A stretch of DNA of 60,000 nucleotides from Bolinopsis microptera. Lineage: Eukaryota > Ctenophora > Tentaculata > Lobata > Bolinopsidae. Shown here one piece after another: positions 12,101 through 19,990 of this stretch (position 1 is the stretch's first letter; each line of letters starts with the position of its first letter). The DNA is taken from NCBI RefSeq assembly GCF_026151205.1, contig NC_087072.1, forward strand, positions 9,361,669-9,421,668, written 5' to 3'. Made by a program: the position numbers and the translations under genes. Below the pieces are notes generated by a model. That model was not told where the DNA came from. It was given only the letters and a program-made list of their open reading frames with translations, and made no database searches.

Positions 12101-15100
12101 GGATACGTAATAATAATACCTTAAGAACGACAAATTTAGTCTACCATAAATTTAGTCAAACTTTTGACTAAAATTGTTGTAAACCAAATTTCATGAGACT
12201 AAATTTTTTGACGACTAATTTTAAAGGAGACCGAAATTTCAGTAGAGCATATATGACATGACTATTGAATATTATTAAGCTAACATTTCCTACATTGTTT
12301 ATAGGGCTTTATATTTAATATAATGACATCACCGTTCCTACTGTACAAAACTGTACCAAATTCCTATTGGGTTAGAGCTCCTCTTGGACATTACATTTCC
12401 ATTCAAATTAATTGAATCATATCGACATAAACTACGTCGTACCGACAGAAATGGTCAAGTTGAAAAGGGGTGAAAAAGAAACTGAACACTGAACATTGTA
12501 CTGAAGAACTTAGTGATACAGTCCAAACTCTGGATCCGATGTTATTGAAATTCCTGAGTAATGCATTGCAGCTTAATCTGTAATGCTCAGATGGGGTAGA
12601 CTAAATTTGTCGTTCTTAAGGTAAATGGACCTTTTCGAGACCATTTTCCAAAACAGGTAATTGGTTTTAAAATACACTGAACTAACCAGGTTCACTTTCG
12701 AAGCAAGATCTGTCGGCATATTGCCACCCCCAGTATGCAGAAGTTGTGTGTTCTCCAATAATGTAACACGTTGTCACCCTCCAAACGAGTGGACTGATCA
12801 CAATACCCTCGCATCTGTAAAATTTGCATAGTGATAATTCCATTTATTCAAGTATTTGTTGGCGACGAGCAGACAAGCTGCTATCTGAATTGTCTGGATA
12901 AAATTTCACTTTACAGTCCAGATTGGATTATATCATTAGTAAAATACAAATAAAAAACAAACCTGCTCTCAGATAAACACAGCTCCACACAATCCTCCCT
13001 CCCAGTATATGTTACTTGTTGTATCACTGAGCCACTGCTCCTTGTGTTGCTCATGAAGCAGGAGTCACTATCTGATTCACCTGATCGTGTATAATCTGGT
13101 TCAACGGGTGTTGTGGAATGTGGTTCTGTTGGGTCAGGTCAAAATTATAGTAACCAAAATTATGGTAACCAAATTTATTGTGAACCAAATTTATTGGCCC
13201 TAAGGTAGGTGATTTCCATTCAAATTAATTGAATCATATCGACATAAACTACATCGTACCGACAGAAATGGTCAAGTCGAAAAAGGGTGAAAAAGAAACT
13301 GAACAGTGTACTGAAGAACTTAGTGATACAGAGTCACAAACTCTGGATCCGATGTTATTGAAATTCCTGAGTAATGCATTGCAGCTTAATCTGTAATGCT
13401 CAGACGGGGTAGACTAAATTTGTCATTCTTAAGGTAAATGGAATGGAAAATGGTCTCGAAAAGTCGAAAAATGTGACAAAAATTTTTGCAGACTAAAAAT
13501 TTGCGAAATTTGTGACTAAAATTATGGTAACCAAAATTATAGTAACCAGATTTATTGTGAACCAAATTTATTGGCCCTAAGGTAACTGTTTTACCTGCAA
13601 CATTATTTTCACAAAAGTTTTGAAAATCCACAGAATTCTACCTGCCATATTCATATTGCAAAATTCTATACAATTTTCTTCCAGACTGCATATTTTTATT
13701 CGATTGCAGTTTCAAAGTAAAATAGTATTCAAAATCCATCACCCGACATAACATAACAATAACATGAAATAAGGTTAAAATGCTCCCCTGGCGAAAAAAA
13801 ATAATACGTGATATGACCATATACGGAAGTTTGTCGAATTTCTTGTTAAGGTTAGGGTTTTAGAATATGCTTCACTTAGGGATTGGGTTTGGGTTTGGGT
13901 TGGTGCAGAGTAGAGGGATAAGGTTTCAAATAGCTGAATTAAGTCATTCAGGGCCACCTAGAGAACGTGTTAAAAAATTCACGTGAAAGTCGAGTGTAGA
14001 GTGATTAATCATCATCCCGTCTATTACAAACAAAGCATATGATTTTTTCGAATAAAACCACCTTGTTATGGTTGGAATACCTACAAATTGAGTCCATGAC
14101 GCTTGTTTCAGTGTAAAAAAGGAACAATAAAATTAAAACATAACTGATTTTAAAAATTTCCTCGAACAAAGCTTTTGACTAGCGGGTTTCTAGTAGAGAA
14201 TCACGTTGTGCGTATACTCAAGATATAATTTGTTCCGTAGGCAATTCTCTAGCTTAAGTTTAAAACATTTAAAAACAGATCTACTTACCAGCATCGTCGA
14301 TCCTTTCTATGCAGGGTATGCATTTTAAAGCCATGTCGCCAAAACAACGAGGACAAAGTGGATCTTCTACGCACTCCCCGAAACAGCATTCAGCAGCGCA
14401 TTCTGCAACTATCGCCGCACATCTGAAATAATTTAGCTACACTCAAATGTTATAAATCTTATGAATAAAGCACCATATATATCAAGATGGCGTAAGCATG
14501 ACACTTGACGTGCAGTTACAATCGTTAAAGCTCTTATCAAGTATCAATATCACCATAATTATAAACTCACTCAGCAACCGTCAACCATTCACAACCGAGT
14601 GCAGCCCCCAAAAGGCACGCAAACAGAACTAGCTTCATTGTATCCTAGTGTAAAGAGAAGATATGCGTGATATTAACTATCAAGTTCAACAACAAGAAAA
14701 ATGTTGAGGAAACGGAAAATGTAAGGAGTACATGGTTTATTCGTCCCGGAATATTTAAAAGTTCGAAGAAAAGTTTTTCCTGTTAAAATACGAAAAGAAA
14801 ACAAGGTTTAAATGTTATCACAGGATCTAGGTGACTTGGAAATCAACAAAAAAAACTCGCACAGTTCATATTTATACTACTTATATATAAATCACGCCCT
14901 GTAAGATTTGTCTAAATTTCTAAAAGTGAAATATTAATATTATAGCGACGACTAGCAGCAAGGCTGGCTCTGGGGAAGCGTTCCGAAAACTTCTCCAATC
15001 GTAATGACGAAGAATTCATCGTCTACAGTCGTATTTAAACCTAAACAACAGCAACTCCAGTAGCAGTTCGATTCCATTTCAAATCGAATCTAATTAAGAT

Positions 15101-17710
15101 GGCAAGACGAGTTAATTTCCGGCTGCGACGCGCCCAATTTGAATTGAACTGATAAAATGATTTTATCGGCTTTTTTCCGAGATTAATTATGTGCACCAGA
15201 CTGAACGAATTTTTACTTTTATCGAATTATTATTTAAGTCATATATATGTTATGTATATTAAATATATTCCATTTTTCTAAGGAGTAACTGGTCATCTTA
15301 TCAGTTGATTTATAGTCTGTTCTAGATATAATTTTAATTGGCATTTCCATATTGGATAAATTTCTCATTAAGATAAAGAACGTCTATATTAAAAATGTTC
15401 GCGATTGACTTTAAGGCTGAGCCAATATTTTATTCTTACCCTCTTTTTGAAGTCCAGCTCACCGTTGGCATACAAATGGAAGTGTATTTTTTACAAGTGG
15501 AAGAGGCGTACACCGCTAAGCCGATCCTTAGTGCTTAGCGGCTATGGGCTAGTTAAGTGAAATGATTGGCTTGCTCAGCGGTAAATCGATCTAAAACAGA
15601 CTAAAATTAAAATCCGGAATGAGAGGATAAAATATTTGGGGTCAATATCGCTAACTAGTATTAACGACCTACCAAGACGCTTGACCATTGTTAATGGTCT
15701 GGCCCGGCGCGCGCTACTTCGAAGAAATTTAGACGAGTAACATCCGTCAACCAAGACGCGCACCGAGTTGCACTCGACTATGGCGGCCGAGATGGCTCAC
15801 CAAAATTTTCACTGAAAATTTTGAATTAAAAAATTAATTATACAATTAATCGCAAAATAAAAACGATTTTGAATTTGATTTGTAAAATGATTTTAAAATT
15901 TAAATAAAAAACGATTTTCATATTGAAATTGAAAACGATTCTCATTTTTGAAACGATTTTGAGTTTGATTTTGAAAACGATTTTGATTTTGATTTTGATT
16001 TTGATTTTGATTTTGATTTTGATTTTGAAAACGATATTGGTTTTGATTTAAAAAACGATATTGATTTTGATTTTAAAAACGATATTGATTTTTATTTTGA
16101 AAACGATATTCATTTTGATTTCGAAAACGATATTGATTTTGATTTTGAAAACCATTTTGATTTTGATTTTGAAAATGTTTTTTTTTTTTTTTCCGGTGGC
16201 GGCCGAGAAGGCTCAGCTAGCTAATTAGCCGCATGGGATTTATGTTCCGGGGTATTTGGAACAGGTTTAGGGGTTTAAATAGTTAGTACCTGTCCCAAAC
16301 CATCAGAAAAATCAAGTTTCGACCTCCCAACCCACTCAGGCCACTCACAGGGGCCACTCCCATCTAACTATCTTGATTTCAGCTATTTTGGGATGGGCGT
16401 GGCCCCTGGGAGTGGCCTGAGTGGGTTGGGAGGTCGAAACTTGATTTTTCTGATGGTTTGGGACAGGTACTAACTATTTTAATCCCCTAAACCTGTTCCA
16501 AATACCCCGGAACATAAATCCCATACGGCTAATTAGCTAGCTGAGCCATCTCGGCCGCCACCGAAAAAAAAATAAAAAAAAAAAACATTTTCAAAATCAA
16601 AATGGTTTTCAAAATCAAAATCAATATCGTTTTCGAAATCAAAATCAATATCGTTTTCGAAACCAAAATCAATATCGTTTTCAAAATCAAAATGAATATC
16701 GTTTTCAAAATCAAAATCAATATCGTTTTTAAAATCAAAACCAATATCGTTTTCAAAATCAAACTCAAAATCGTTTTAAAAATGAGAATCGTTTTCAAAA
16801 TCAAACTCAAAATCGTTTTAAAAATGAGAATCGTTTTAAAAATCAAATTCAAAATCGTTTTAAAAATGAGAATCGTTTTCAATTTCAATATGAAAATCGT
16901 TTTTTATTTAAATTTTAAAATCATTTTACAAATCAAATTCAAAATCGTTTTTATTTTGCGATTAATTGTATAATTAATTTTTTAATTCAAAATTTTCAGT
17001 GAAAATTTTGGTGAGCCATCTCGGCCGCCATACTCGTCGACGGTCAATGACAATACTTGGAACAAATATTTTACGAATATCACCCGTTGATAACAATAAG
17101 TATAACAATAACTATCAGGGACTCGGGAGGACGGAGAAGATCTCGTGTCCAGTCCACATACCCCAACACAACCTGGATCTCTCCTGTGTAACTACTGGCA
17201 GTAAACCCGTCAGCTCTTATTCTTTGTGTGGCATCGTCCATCATACTGGAGGTGAGTCAATACGGTCATTATACCGGAGGTTAGCCAATACGGTTATTAT
17301 GCTGGAGGTTAGCCAATACGGTTATTACATGTATTGATCAGAACTTAGATGCTGGCTCGTTCCCAGTTTTACATTTTCATTTTCATTGGTGTTTCTCCTA
17401 AAAATTTCTAAGTCAACACGAAGTTAAACATTTCTCTGACAGCTGACTAATTGAGAGAACAAAAGAATCGTGAAATCGACCAAATATGCTTTCTTACTCT
17501 TAACTCATCTCAATTCAATGTTTAGGTATAGGTGGTGGTCACTACACATGCCAGTCTCTAACCGACGATACTTGGCGTTACTATAACGATACCATGGTAA
17601 CCACAAGAGAGCCCCTCACCTCTGACGACGGTATCCCTGGAAACGATTCAGATGCTCGCTCTGCCTACGTGCTGTTGTACCGCCAGAACTGTGACTTACC
17701 GAACACTTAA
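147..17710 (+). CDS. Ubiquitin-specific protease (USP, peptidase C19), 5' end outside window
   Basis: Cysteine protease that removes ubiquitin from substrates. Exons: 147-274, 454-627, 841-913, 3168-3399, 3554-3843, 4234-4630, 4980-5141, 8819-8905, 9066-9166, 9328-9463, 17119-17251, 17526-17710. From ATG 178 the phases add up exactly to 689 codons (688 aa). Seen: Cys box GLTNLGNTCYMNAVLQLL in exon 1; GYRQHDAHELL in exon 2; ITDTFFGQF with a CCHCGH zinc ribbon half in exon 5; second half WYCTLC followed by LPPYLILQLNRFN in exon 11; VHHTGGIGGGHYT His box across exons 12/13; WRYYND and AYVLLYRQN at the C-terminus. All catalytic positions are present, so it is probably active. A spacer of about 300 residues separates the zinc-ribbon halves, as in the USP4/11/15 group, but it carries an extra CxxC pair (CKEC, CPVC in exon 7) and no recognised UBL. 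Met178 lies only two residues before the Cys box, so upstream exons are likely. A poly(A) signal lies at 17889. The large intron 9464-17118 hosts another gene. Confidence 0.93.
900..1453. repeat. 29-bp minisatellite built from the exon 3 donor site of the USP gene
   Basis: About 19 copies of a 29-bp unit containing GCTGATAGGTGAGTTGTACA. The first copy is the end of USP exon 3: coding GCTGATAG is followed by the donor GTGAGT at 914. Every later copy repeats the same exon end and donor, and also carries TTGTACAG, an AG that could act as an acceptor. Most changes between copies are single bases (for example TGTACA/TGTGCA). The long minus-strand reading frames across it are artefacts of a 29-bp period without stops. 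Confidence 0.95.
914..3167 (+). other. USP intron 3, no gene seen
   Basis: After the donor minisatellite the intron is AT-rich unique-looking sequence. It holds a G run near 2341-2358, five 13-bp units at 2488-2552 and a CG-alternating stretch near 2997-3008. I see no coding exon in it; exon 4 begins at 3168 after TTCATTTCAG. Confidence 0.6.
2488..2552. repeat. 13-bp tandem repeat, five copies
   Basis: Five consecutive copies of AGTTGTGGGACAC start at 2488, 2501, 2514, 2527 and 2540, with one G-to-A change in the third. It lies within a USP intron. Confidence 0.9.
5183..5218 (+). other. Candidate short USP exon with mismatched phase
   Basis: TTTCAG precedes this stretch and CAAG|GTGTGT follows it, so it looks like a 36-base exon reading VVDFTKYIC in one frame. 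That frame fits the next exon if the latter starts at 8811, but it does not fit the phase-0 end of the exon at 4980-5141. If it is skipped, the phases fit when the exon near 8.8 kb starts at 8819. I therefore prefer to leave it out; it could be an alternative or dead exon. Confidence 0.25.
5430..8610 (-). mobile_element. CR1/L2/jockey-like LINE, 5'-truncated, in USP intron
   Basis: Non-LTR retrotransposon inserted antisense in the USP intron between the exons ending at 5141 and starting at 8819. The coding part is described separately. The 5' part of the endonuclease region is missing, so it is truncated near 8.5-8.6 kb. The 3' UTR is short (below 5614), and I cannot fix its exact end or target-site duplication by eye. 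Confidence 0.85.
5614..8607 (-). CDS. LINE ORF2: partial APE endonuclease + reverse transcriptase
   Basis: The frame is open from a stop at 8608-8610 to the stop at 5614 with no frameshift; the first Met is at 8241, but upstream codons continue the endonuclease homology. APE-type endonuclease motifs seen: [22 protein letters not shown]. Reverse transcriptase motifs follow in order: [65 protein letters not shown] (positions about 6625-6690), and the catalytic YADD in [11 protein letters not shown]. The C-terminal connection domain ([10 protein letters not shown]) is present. The N-terminal catalytic part of the endonuclease is lost, so this copy is probably immobile although its RT frame is intact. 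Family assignment to CR1/L2 versus Rex/jockey is by motif style only. Confidence 0.93.
   Translation of the reverse strand, partial: [997 protein letters not shown]
9848..14638 (-). CDS. Nested gene: secreted Cys-rich / PAN-like / WSC-like repeat protein
   Basis: Complete minus-strand gene inside USP intron 9464-17118. Exons in order: 14571-14638, 14289-14422, 12963-13125, 12687-12814, 10556-10831, 10013-10288, 9848-9852. The phases fit throughout and total 350 codons (349 aa). Exon 1 encodes a signal peptide starting MKLVLFACLLGAALG. Exon 2 is Cys-rich (AECAAECCFGECVEDPLCP, then CFGD, CIPCIE). Exons 3-4 form one PAN/apple-like module with Cys in DSCFMSN, REDCVELCL, SRCEGIVIS, TTCYIIG and DRSCFE, after a Thr/Glu-rich linker. 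Exons 5 and 6 are near-identical 92-residue modules beginning GECSPKSLGCWTDLPTRAI and ending NVYQVTCE. They resemble WSC-like or carbohydrate-binding extracellular modules. Likely secreted and disulphide-bonded; function unknown. The tiny last exon (one residue plus stop) is the weakest part; retention would instead give a short tail after TCEG. Confidence 0.8.
9983..10950 (-). repeat. 543-bp tandem duplication of a phase 1-1 exon
   Basis: Exons 10013-10288 and 10556-10831 and their flanks repeat with an offset of 543 bp. They differ at only a few positions (for example DCYNFAKEQ versus DCFNLAMEQ). Fragments of the same flanking sequence recur at about 11005-11066 and 11520-11560, so further copies once existed or were lost. 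Because the exon is phase 1 at both ends, copies can be added or skipped without changing frame. Confidence 0.92.
11090..11850 (-). repeat. Segmental duplication of the promoter/first-exon region
   Basis: Two blocks recur with matching order: 11090-11240 with about 13590-13740, and 11585-11840 with about 14590-14870. The second pair covers the signal-peptide exon and roughly 200 bp upstream (shared TGTATCCTA, AAGTTCGAAGAAAAG, ATCACAGGATCTAGGTGA). The whole first-exon and promoter segment was therefore copied within the intron. The upstream block has an extra 25-30 bp near 14735. Confidence 0.85.
11604..11649 (-). CDS. Second signal-peptide exon (alternative first exon)
   Basis: ATG at 11649 reads MKLVLFVCLLGAALA and ends at a GTAAAC donor in phase 1. 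This is a near copy of the signal-peptide exon at 14571-14638. Its phase joins exactly to the WSC-like exon starting at 10831 (...ALA-GECSPKS), which gives a predicted short secreted isoform of one or two WSC-like modules without the Cys-rich and PAN-like parts. It lies between exons 4 and 5 of the long gene, so it is either an alternative promoter or the first exon of a separate, overlapping gene. Confidence 0.75.
12119..12621. mobile_element. MITE with perfect 27-bp terminal inverted repeats and TA target site
   Basis: The left end CCTTAAGAACGACAAATTTA... (27 bp, 12119-12145) is the exact reverse complement of 12595-12621. TA flanks both sides (12117-12118 and 12622-12623). At 503 bp with no coding capacity, it is a nonautonomous DNA transposon, and the TA duplication points to the Tc1/mariner/pogo superfamily. 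Confidence 0.9.
13141..13584. repeat. Fragments of related TA-family MITEs
   Basis: 13208-13436 is about 90 percent similar by eye to 12390-12623, i.e. the right half of the MITE above, ending CTTAAGGTA. It is flanked by two copies of another end (about 13151-13206 and 13528-13584) that finish GGCCCTAAGGTA. This looks like nested or rearranged insertions next to the third exon of the nested gene. Confidence 0.7.
15781..17030. repeat. 1250-bp nested palindrome (foldback element)
   Basis: Both outer ends read TGGCGGCCGAGATGGCTCAC inwards, and TA flanks them (15779-15780 and 17031-17032). The arms run inward through (GATTTT)n-type sequence interleaved with AACGAT motifs. A second inner palindrome (16197-16560) repeats the same TGGCGGCCGAGA end motif and holds a perfect-looking pair of roughly 170-bp arms (AGTGGCCTGAGTGGGTTGGG and its complement) around a loop near 16366-16390. 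The motif occurs four times, twice in each orientation. The element ends 88 bp before the acceptor of USP exon 12. No coding capacity; the ORFs seen across it are low-complexity. Confidence 0.9.
17244..17331. repeat. 28-bp repeat built from the exon 12 donor site of the USP gene
   Basis: The exon end ACTGGAG and donor GTGAGTCAATACGGTCATT are followed by two more copies (donor-like GT at 17252, 17280 and 17308). The later copies read GGAG|GTTAGCCAATACGG. The first copy overlaps the coding end of the exon carrying the VHHTGG motif. Confidence 0.9.
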
Positions 17711-17888
17711 CAATAACCGCGCGCTCGCGCGACTGAGCACTTTTTATATGAATATCTTGCGCGGTGTTGTTCGTTTTACGCACGTTTGCTGAGGTTCGCT
17801 ATGTTTTTATTGTAATTTATTGTACTTGACTTCAGGAGCTCTTCTGCAACTAGAACTTTTATTTTAAATTGTTCAAAATTAAATTTCC

Positions 17889-17894
17889 AATAAA
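17889..17894 (+). promoter_or_regulatory. Poly(A) signal of the USP gene
   Basis: AATAAA lies 179 bases after the USP stop codon in AT-rich sequence, the expected position for a 3' UTR end. Confidence 0.65.
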
Positions 17895-18559
17895 AAACAT
17901 CCCCACAAAACGTCCCCAACCATCAATCGCAATAGTATTAAAGACCCAATATAAAATAATATCATTTTTATTAGTATTGTAATACCTCGTATCATTGATT
18001 TTACAAAGAGTTTAAAAGAACTGTGCCAGTCTAACTATTAGATATTATCTCAGAAACGTATACTAGACCCTGGTCATTAGGAAAGTTCGCAGGAGATGGA
18101 CCACGTTTTTCCCAATTTAACTTTAGAAGATTATCACAGCAAGAACTTCTAAGATAGGCATATGATATTTCACATGTCTATAGTTCAACTAATTGAGGTT
18201 CGATTAATACAATTTTTGAAGCATTTAGTCGAGGGCAAATTGAGGCTAACGAGTCATTTTAAATTTTGTATTCTAATGACAGCTTCCAATTTATTAATTA
18301 TGTTATAATAGTTTAAACGTGTTCCCATATCCACAAAGTTGGCAAACCCAACAGATATCTGGGAGGAAATTTGTGAAGAATGAGGAAATTTTTGGCATGT
18401 GAGAGGAAATTTCTTGGTTAGCGACTGACAATTGCAGTCCGCAAAGAGCAGTTCAATCATTGGGTATCGAGAGGAAATTTGTCCTCTCTAAATGACTTAA
18501 AATTCGTGACATCTTTAATTTTAATTTGTCCAATGTTTTGAATCCAAAATATTACCGAG

Positions 18560-18890
18560 TGTCTAATCAACTACTTTGAACCTTCTCTATTGATATCCTA
18601 TTGGTCTATCATATAATCCAGTTAAAAATTTTCCGGATGCTGCGCCCCTGCCTCCTTAAAATATAACTAATAACCAAGTGTCTAATCAACTGTTTTGAAC
18701 CTTCTGTTTTGATATCCTATTGGTTAAGCATATAATGCAGTTAAAAATTTTCAGGGTTTGCGCCCCCTGCCCCCTTAAAATATTACTTATAACCACTTGT
18801 GTCTAATCAACTGTTTTGATCCTTCTGTATTGATATCCTATCGGTTTAGCAATAGCATATAATCCAGTTAAAATTTTCCGCGGGCTGCGC
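18560..18890. repeat. Tandem array, about 120-bp unit, three copies
   Basis: Three units each contain GTGTCTAATCAACT, TTGATATCCTAT, TATAAT(C/G)CAGTTAAAA and a GCGCCCC(C)TGCC segment followed by TTAAAATAT. The third unit runs into a GC-rich stretch (18880-19000) that includes a GCGCTTCGCGCC hairpin. The surrounding segment is bounded by short inverted copies of TGTGGATATGGGAAC (near 18320 and 19133). No coding potential seen. Confidence 0.8.
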
Positions 18891-19199
18891 CCCCGAGCCC
18901 CTGCCGCAGTAGCCTCGGAGCCGGCGCTTCGCGCCGACTCCTCGCACGCCCCTGCTGGGAAAGTAACTTAGCCGCTGCAAGCGAAGCGAGCTGGCTACAG
19001 AAGGGTCTTTACCTGAGGACCCCATGTTCATTTATGTTCATTAACATAAATATAGATTTGGCGGAATGACAGGCTGAGCGCGGCCCAGTAAAAGGGTCTG
19101 AAAATGGGTTTGGGAGGAAATTTTTAATTATGTGGATATGGGAACGTGTTCAATCGATTCATCAGATCGAACTCTTTCAGAATCCGAAGAGAAGAGGGA

Positions 19200-19990
19200 A
19201 TTTTTTCGCTAATCGAGGGGAAAATGAGGCTAAAAAGTCATCACTAAGTTATGAATTATATTTGAATTATAACGTCTATCAATGTATCCTCTGACTTAAA
19301 ATTCGTGAGATGGATGCTCTAGGTCGAAGGCTGGCCAAGCAGACCCCTTTTTTCTTTCTAATGGAGGGGGAAATGAGGCTAACAAGTCATTACTAAGTTG
19401 TGAATTATATTTGAATAATAACGTATCCTCTGACCTAAAATACATGATACGGATGCGTTAGGTTGAAGGCTGGCCCAGCCGACCCCTTTTCTCCTTCTAA
19501 TGGAGGGGGAAATGAGGCTAACAAGTCATTACTAAGTTGTGAATTATATTTGAATAATAATGTATATCCAAGTATCCTCTGACCTAAAATACATGATATG
19601 GATGCTCTAGCCCTAGGTTGAAAGCTGGCCCAGCCGTCCCCTTTTTTCTTCTAATTGAGGGGGAAATGAGGCTAACAGATCTTTTCTAATTTTTGAATTA
19701 TGTTTGAACAATAAAGTCCTTTAAACTATCCTTTGCCCTGGTATACATGAGATGGATACTCTAGGTCGAAGGCTGGCCCAGCCATTTCCTTCTAATGGAG
19801 GGTAAAATGAGGCTAACAGATCTTTTCTGATTTTTGAATTATGTTTGAACAATAACGTCCTTTAAACTATCCTTTGCCCTGGTATACATTATATGGATAC
19901 TTTAGGTCGATGGTAGACTCCACCTACCCTTTCTGTCTTTAATTGATGGAGGGTAAAATAAGGCTAACTATCAAGGTTTTGTTCATTTCT
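19200..19990. repeat. Tandem array, about 140-bp unit, six copies
   Basis: Units start near 19209, 19363, 19498, 19655, 19795 and 19935. Each has AATGAGGCTAAC(A), a TTGTGAATTATATTTGAA segment, TATCCTCTGACC, and GGTCGAAGGCTGGCCCAGCC. Divergence increases towards the right. A degenerate related piece (GAGGCTAACGAGTCATTTTA) sits at about 18242. Confidence 0.85.

Noticed and set aside
16529-16973. Ile/Lys-rich ORFs of about 120 aa on both strands
   Set aside because: Low-complexity (GATTTT)n arms of the palindrome, mirrored on the two strands.
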